Below are positions 63,223 through 64,000 of a stretch of 64,000 bases of DNA, in pieces. The translations under genes and the position numbers were made by a program. Positions within the stretch are counted from its first letter, which is position 1; each line of letters begins with the position of its first letter. The DNA comes from Acidobacteriota bacterium (GTDB lineage: Bacteria > Acidobacteriota > Aminicenantia > Aminicenantales > Saccharicenantaceae): assembly GCA_033549365.1 (NCBI GenBank), contig JAWSUF010000005.1:183847-247846 (forward strand), read 5' to 3'. The notes under the pieces are model-generated. The model saw only the letters and a list, made by a program, of their open reading frames with translations. It searched no databases and had not been told where the DNA came from.

Positions 63223-63946
63223 GAACTATTTAATAGGTAAAATAAGAATAGCTTTGCTTGGTAGAGGAAGAAAGAGGTCGGCTATCTATATAAATAAGTA
63301 CACAAAAAGTTTATATCCCAAGTTTGATTTTTCTTTAAAAGTTGCGAATGAAGATAAACATATCGAAAAATGGAAAATTCTTCAGAAAAAAATTACCCCA
63401 ATATACTATAGACTTTATTCGACTCTTTCATGCAATCCTGACATTAATTTCGTACCGGATGACATTTATATCAACATTATTCTTCCTCTATTAAATAAAA
63501 GGGTGTTTAATCTGGCGTATTCAGAAAAAAATTCCTATGATATTCTTCATGGATTTAAAGTATTTCCAAGATGTATTGTGAGGAATATCGATGGCATTTT
63601 TCTTGATTTAAATTATAACCTTATTCTTATTGATGATATCGAGTTAAGCAACATTCTTAAACCCTATAAAAAAATAGTTTTAAAGCCTTCTATTGATAGT
63701 TCGGGCGGGAAAAACGTAAATGTTTTCTTAAACAATGGTAAAGAAATATTTGAAAAAGATAATAAGAACAAGCTTACGATGGAGTATCTAAACAACTACT
63801 ATAAAAAAGACTACGTAATTCAGGAGTATATTGAGCAACATCAATATTTATCAAATTTCAATCCAACCTCGTTAAATACTTTACGGATAATGACCTATCG
63901 CTCGGTTCTGGATGAAAAGATTAGAGCTTGTTTCAAAGTTACGTGA
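63209..63946 (+). CDS. ATP-grasp protein (sugar-transfer associated), apparently truncated
   Basis: 245 residues to a stop at 63946. IVLKPSIDSSGGKNVNVF (nucleotide-binding lysine region), YVIQEYIEQHQYLSNFNPTS and NTLRIMTYRS match ATP-grasp proteins of the ATPgrasp_ST group found in capsule and teichoic-acid-like loci. The usual continuation (metal-binding region and tail) is missing, so the gene stops about 50-100 residues early. The stop coincides with a change from A+T-rich to mixed sequence, suggesting disruption. Might still be expressed as an inactive or shortened protein. Confidence 0.7.
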   Translation: MKRFKNYLIGKIRIALLGRGRKRSAIYINKYTKSLYPKFDFSLKVANEDKHIEKWKILQKKITPIYYRLYSTLSCNPDINFVPDDIYINIILPLLNKRVFNLAYSEKNSYDILHGFKVFPRCIVRNIDGIFLDLNYNLILIDDIELSNILKPYKKIVLKPSIDSSGGKNVNVFLNNGKEIFEKDNKNKLTMEYLNNYYKKDYVIQEYIEQHQYLSNFNPTSLNTLRIMTYRSVLDEKIRACFKVT

Positions 63947-64000
63947 TGGCATCGATCCACCTGTAGTTGGAGATGAGAGACACAAGGTGTAAACGGCGAT
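63947..64000. other. Possible end of an inserted element beyond the ATP-grasp gene
   Basis: The last 54 bases are less A+T-rich than the preceding 5.7 kb and continue neither the ATP-grasp frame nor its composition. They could be the terminus of an insertion sequence that cut the gene. Too short to name. Confidence 0.3.

Overview
The window looks like chromosome from an uncultured or lightly studied diderm bacterium. Most of it is G+C-rich with tightly packed, often ATGA-overlapping genes. LptD, WaaF, GmhB, TolC-type channels and RND/MacAB systems show an LPS-bearing outer membrane, and IspD/IspE/IspF show the MEP isoprenoid route. A DUF5916 outer-membrane protein, a fused AMMECR1 protein, a YacL-like PIN/TRAM gene and C-terminally extended ribosomal proteins would suit the Acidobacteriota/Aminicenantes neighbourhood. 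That placement is inference from gene content and was not tested by any search.

Layout. 59-5601 (minus): an operon with an AMMECR1-type fusion, a FmdB-like zinc ribbon, heptosyltransferase WaaF, GmhB and the stringent-response enzyme SpoT/Rel. 5700-16219 (plus): housekeeping genes in the order two small membrane proteins, LolB-like lipoprotein, ispE, tRNA-Gln, prs, rplY, pth, rpsF, rpsR, rplI, dnaB, radA, yacL-like, ispD, ispF. 16512-23078: an envelope-stress module made of an ECF sigma factor, zinc-finger anti-sigma, Spy-like protein, MacA/MacB-type pump and TolC. 23256-25463: a DUF5916 protein closed by a strong terminator. 25500-26950: a repeat-rich stretch around a lone A+T-rich FkbM methyltransferase. 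26954-32520: a CzcCBA-type metal efflux operon, then an SGNH lipoprotein.

33382-57793 is a large envelope-polysaccharide region: Gmd and a reductase (GDP-deoxyhexose), Wzz-like and Wzx-like proteins, glycosyltransferases, two Wzy/ligase-like proteins, a GT4-TagA fusion, a WcaJ-type initiating transferase, RmlB, LptD, a nucleotidyltransferase-fold protein, and a Wzc-like kinase with a Wzb-like phosphatase. 58196-63946 is a second polysaccharide cluster, strikingly A+T-rich and probably acquired. It holds two 3,4-ketoisomerase paralogues, an acetyltransferase and an aminotransferase for a dTDP-3-acetamido-3,6-dideoxyhexose, plus a Wzx, a glycosyltransferase and a truncated ATP-grasp gene. It is preceded by a good sigma70-type promoter, a hairpin-rich leader and a match to the ops/RfaH element GGCGGTAGCNTG.

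The most unusual feature is a family of six 115-116 bp palindromic elements (16192, 33295, 48018, 48905, 50252, 51461). They share about 20-bp terminal inverted repeats and an A/T-rich core. Two nearly identical direct copies bracket an intact HUH/Y1 transposase of the REP-associated (RAYT) type, making a roughly 1-kb composite unit. All copies sit at gene 3' ends, and several supply the final codons and stop codon of a neighbouring gene. They look like a mobile REP-like family that also acts as exchangeable stop/terminator cassettes.
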